Shown here one piece after another: positions 5,887 through 6,507 of a stretch of DNA of 6,507 bases. Every line of letters begins with the position of its first letter. The stretch's first letter is position 1. The stretch is taken from the NCBI GenBank assembly GCA_021828925.1, contig JAJZCT010000200.1:1-6507 (forward strand), read 5' to 3'. This DNA comes from Planctomycetota bacterium (lineage in GTDB: Bacteria; Planctomycetota; Phycisphaerae; WQYP01). The notes beneath the pieces are model-generated. The model was not told the origin of the DNA and searched no databases. It saw nothing but the letters and a program-made list of their open reading frames with translations. The translations under genes and the position numbers were made by a program.

Positions 5887-6507
5887 TCAACCCGCCAGCC
5901 AAGCCGCCAACAGGTCGCGCGCCGCGTGCAGATCGTCCCGGTGTACCATCTCCGTAACGGTATGGATGTACCGTGTGGGAATACTCAACGTGATGGTACG
6001 ATAGCCCGTGCGGCTGCGCTGCATGGCTCCGGCATCGGTCCCGCCGAGCGGCAATAATTCCAATTGATAGGCGATTTTCTCTTTCTTGGCGGTTTGAACA
6101 AAGCTGTCTACCAGCGGCCGATCACTGATGGATGCGCCATCCATTATTTTAATGCCCACACCCTTGCCCGCGTGCGTGACGGTCTGGTCATCGGGAATCC
6201 CGGGCGTATCACAGGCCAGCGTGGTATCCAGAGCGATTGCGATATCCGGTTCCAGACCGAACGTCGCCGGACCGGCTCCGCGCAGGCCAACTTCTTCCTG
6301 CACGGTAAAGACCACATAGATGTCATAGCTCGATTTTTTCAGTCGCTGAATGGCCCGCACCGCGGTCCACACGGCCGCCCGATTGTCCATAGCCTGCCCG
6401 CAGACAAAATCTCCAATCTGCGTAAAGTCACGCACCAGTGTGACCGGATCGCCCACTTGTACAAGTTCTTTTACCTTCTTACCCGGCAATCCTTTGGCGG
6501 TCGGTGG
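5887..6507 (-). CDS. M42 family metallo-aminopeptidase (N-terminus outside the window)
   Basis: The C-terminal 206 residues are present, and the frame is open to the right edge. M42 (TET-type) enzymes are cytoplasmic, usually dodecameric, di-metal aminopeptidases that trim N-terminal residues from peptides. Numbering from the edge, the bridging metal ligand D41 is in AMDNRAAV. The catalytic-base glutamate and a metal ligand are E71-E72 in QEEVGLRGA, metal ligand D94 is in IALDTT, GGTDAG is at 155-160, and metal ligand H182 is in PTRYIHTVTEM. All the active-site residues that should fall in this part are there, and only the first metal histidine would lie beyond the edge. A TTG at 6489 is open as a start but is internal, since upstream codons (PPTAKG) continue the domain. 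Some family members are annotated as endoglucanase or glutamyl aminopeptidase, and substrate preference cannot be read here. Confidence 0.95.
   Translation of the reverse strand, partial: PPTAKGLPGKKVKELVQVGDPVTLVRDFTQIGDFVCGQAMDNRAAVWTAVRAIQRLKKSSYDIYVVFTVQEEVGLRGAGPATFGLEPDIAIALDTTLACDTPGIPDDQTVTHAGKGVGIKIMDGASISDRPLVDSFVQTAKKEKIAYQLELLPLGGTDAGAMQRSRTGYRTITLSIPTRYIHTVTEMVHRDDLHAARDLLAAWLAG

Overview
The window is bacterial chromosomal DNA, dense in genes and moderately GC-rich. It looks like housekeeping sequence with one small accessory-looking locus. A lipoprotein signal and Shine-Dalgarno starts support Bacteria. The gene mix (long-form pyruvate dehydrogenase E2, FAS1 lipoprotein, GMP synthase, M42 peptidase) would fit a Planctomycetota-type genome, but that is a guess and the sequence alone does not fix the phylum.

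Layout, left to right. (1) The dihydrolipoamide acetyltransferase (E2) of a pyruvate dehydrogenase complex is on the + strand and lacks its first 15-20 residues at the window edge, where the frame has a TAA stop. (2) A 543-bp convergent intergenic region holds two ~74-bp direct repeats, 88% identical, each with the same small hairpin. (3) A FAS1 (fasciclin) lipoprotein is on the - strand with its own promoter. (4) A likely guaA operon is on the - strand: GMP synthase followed after 17 bp by a small two-TM protein with a C-terminal zinc ribbon. guaA has no Shine-Dalgarno but has a promoter placed as if the mRNA were leaderless. (5) A bicistron on the - strand holds an unrecognised tryptophan/cysteine-containing protein, split between two frames at an A-AAA-AAC heptamer, and a DUF2283-like protein that overlaps it by ATGA. 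Its promoter is covered by inverted repeats. (6) The C-terminal two-thirds of an M42 metallo-aminopeptidase is on the - strand and runs off the right edge.

The E2, guaA and M42 genes are standard metabolism (acetyl-CoA formation, GMP synthesis, peptide turnover) with no evident functional link. The most interesting part is the bicistron at about 4925-5862. It is compact, translationally coupled and operator-controlled, resembling a toxin-antitoxin-type cassette, and its first gene needs a -1 frameshift (programmed, mutational or a sequencing error) to make a sensible protein.
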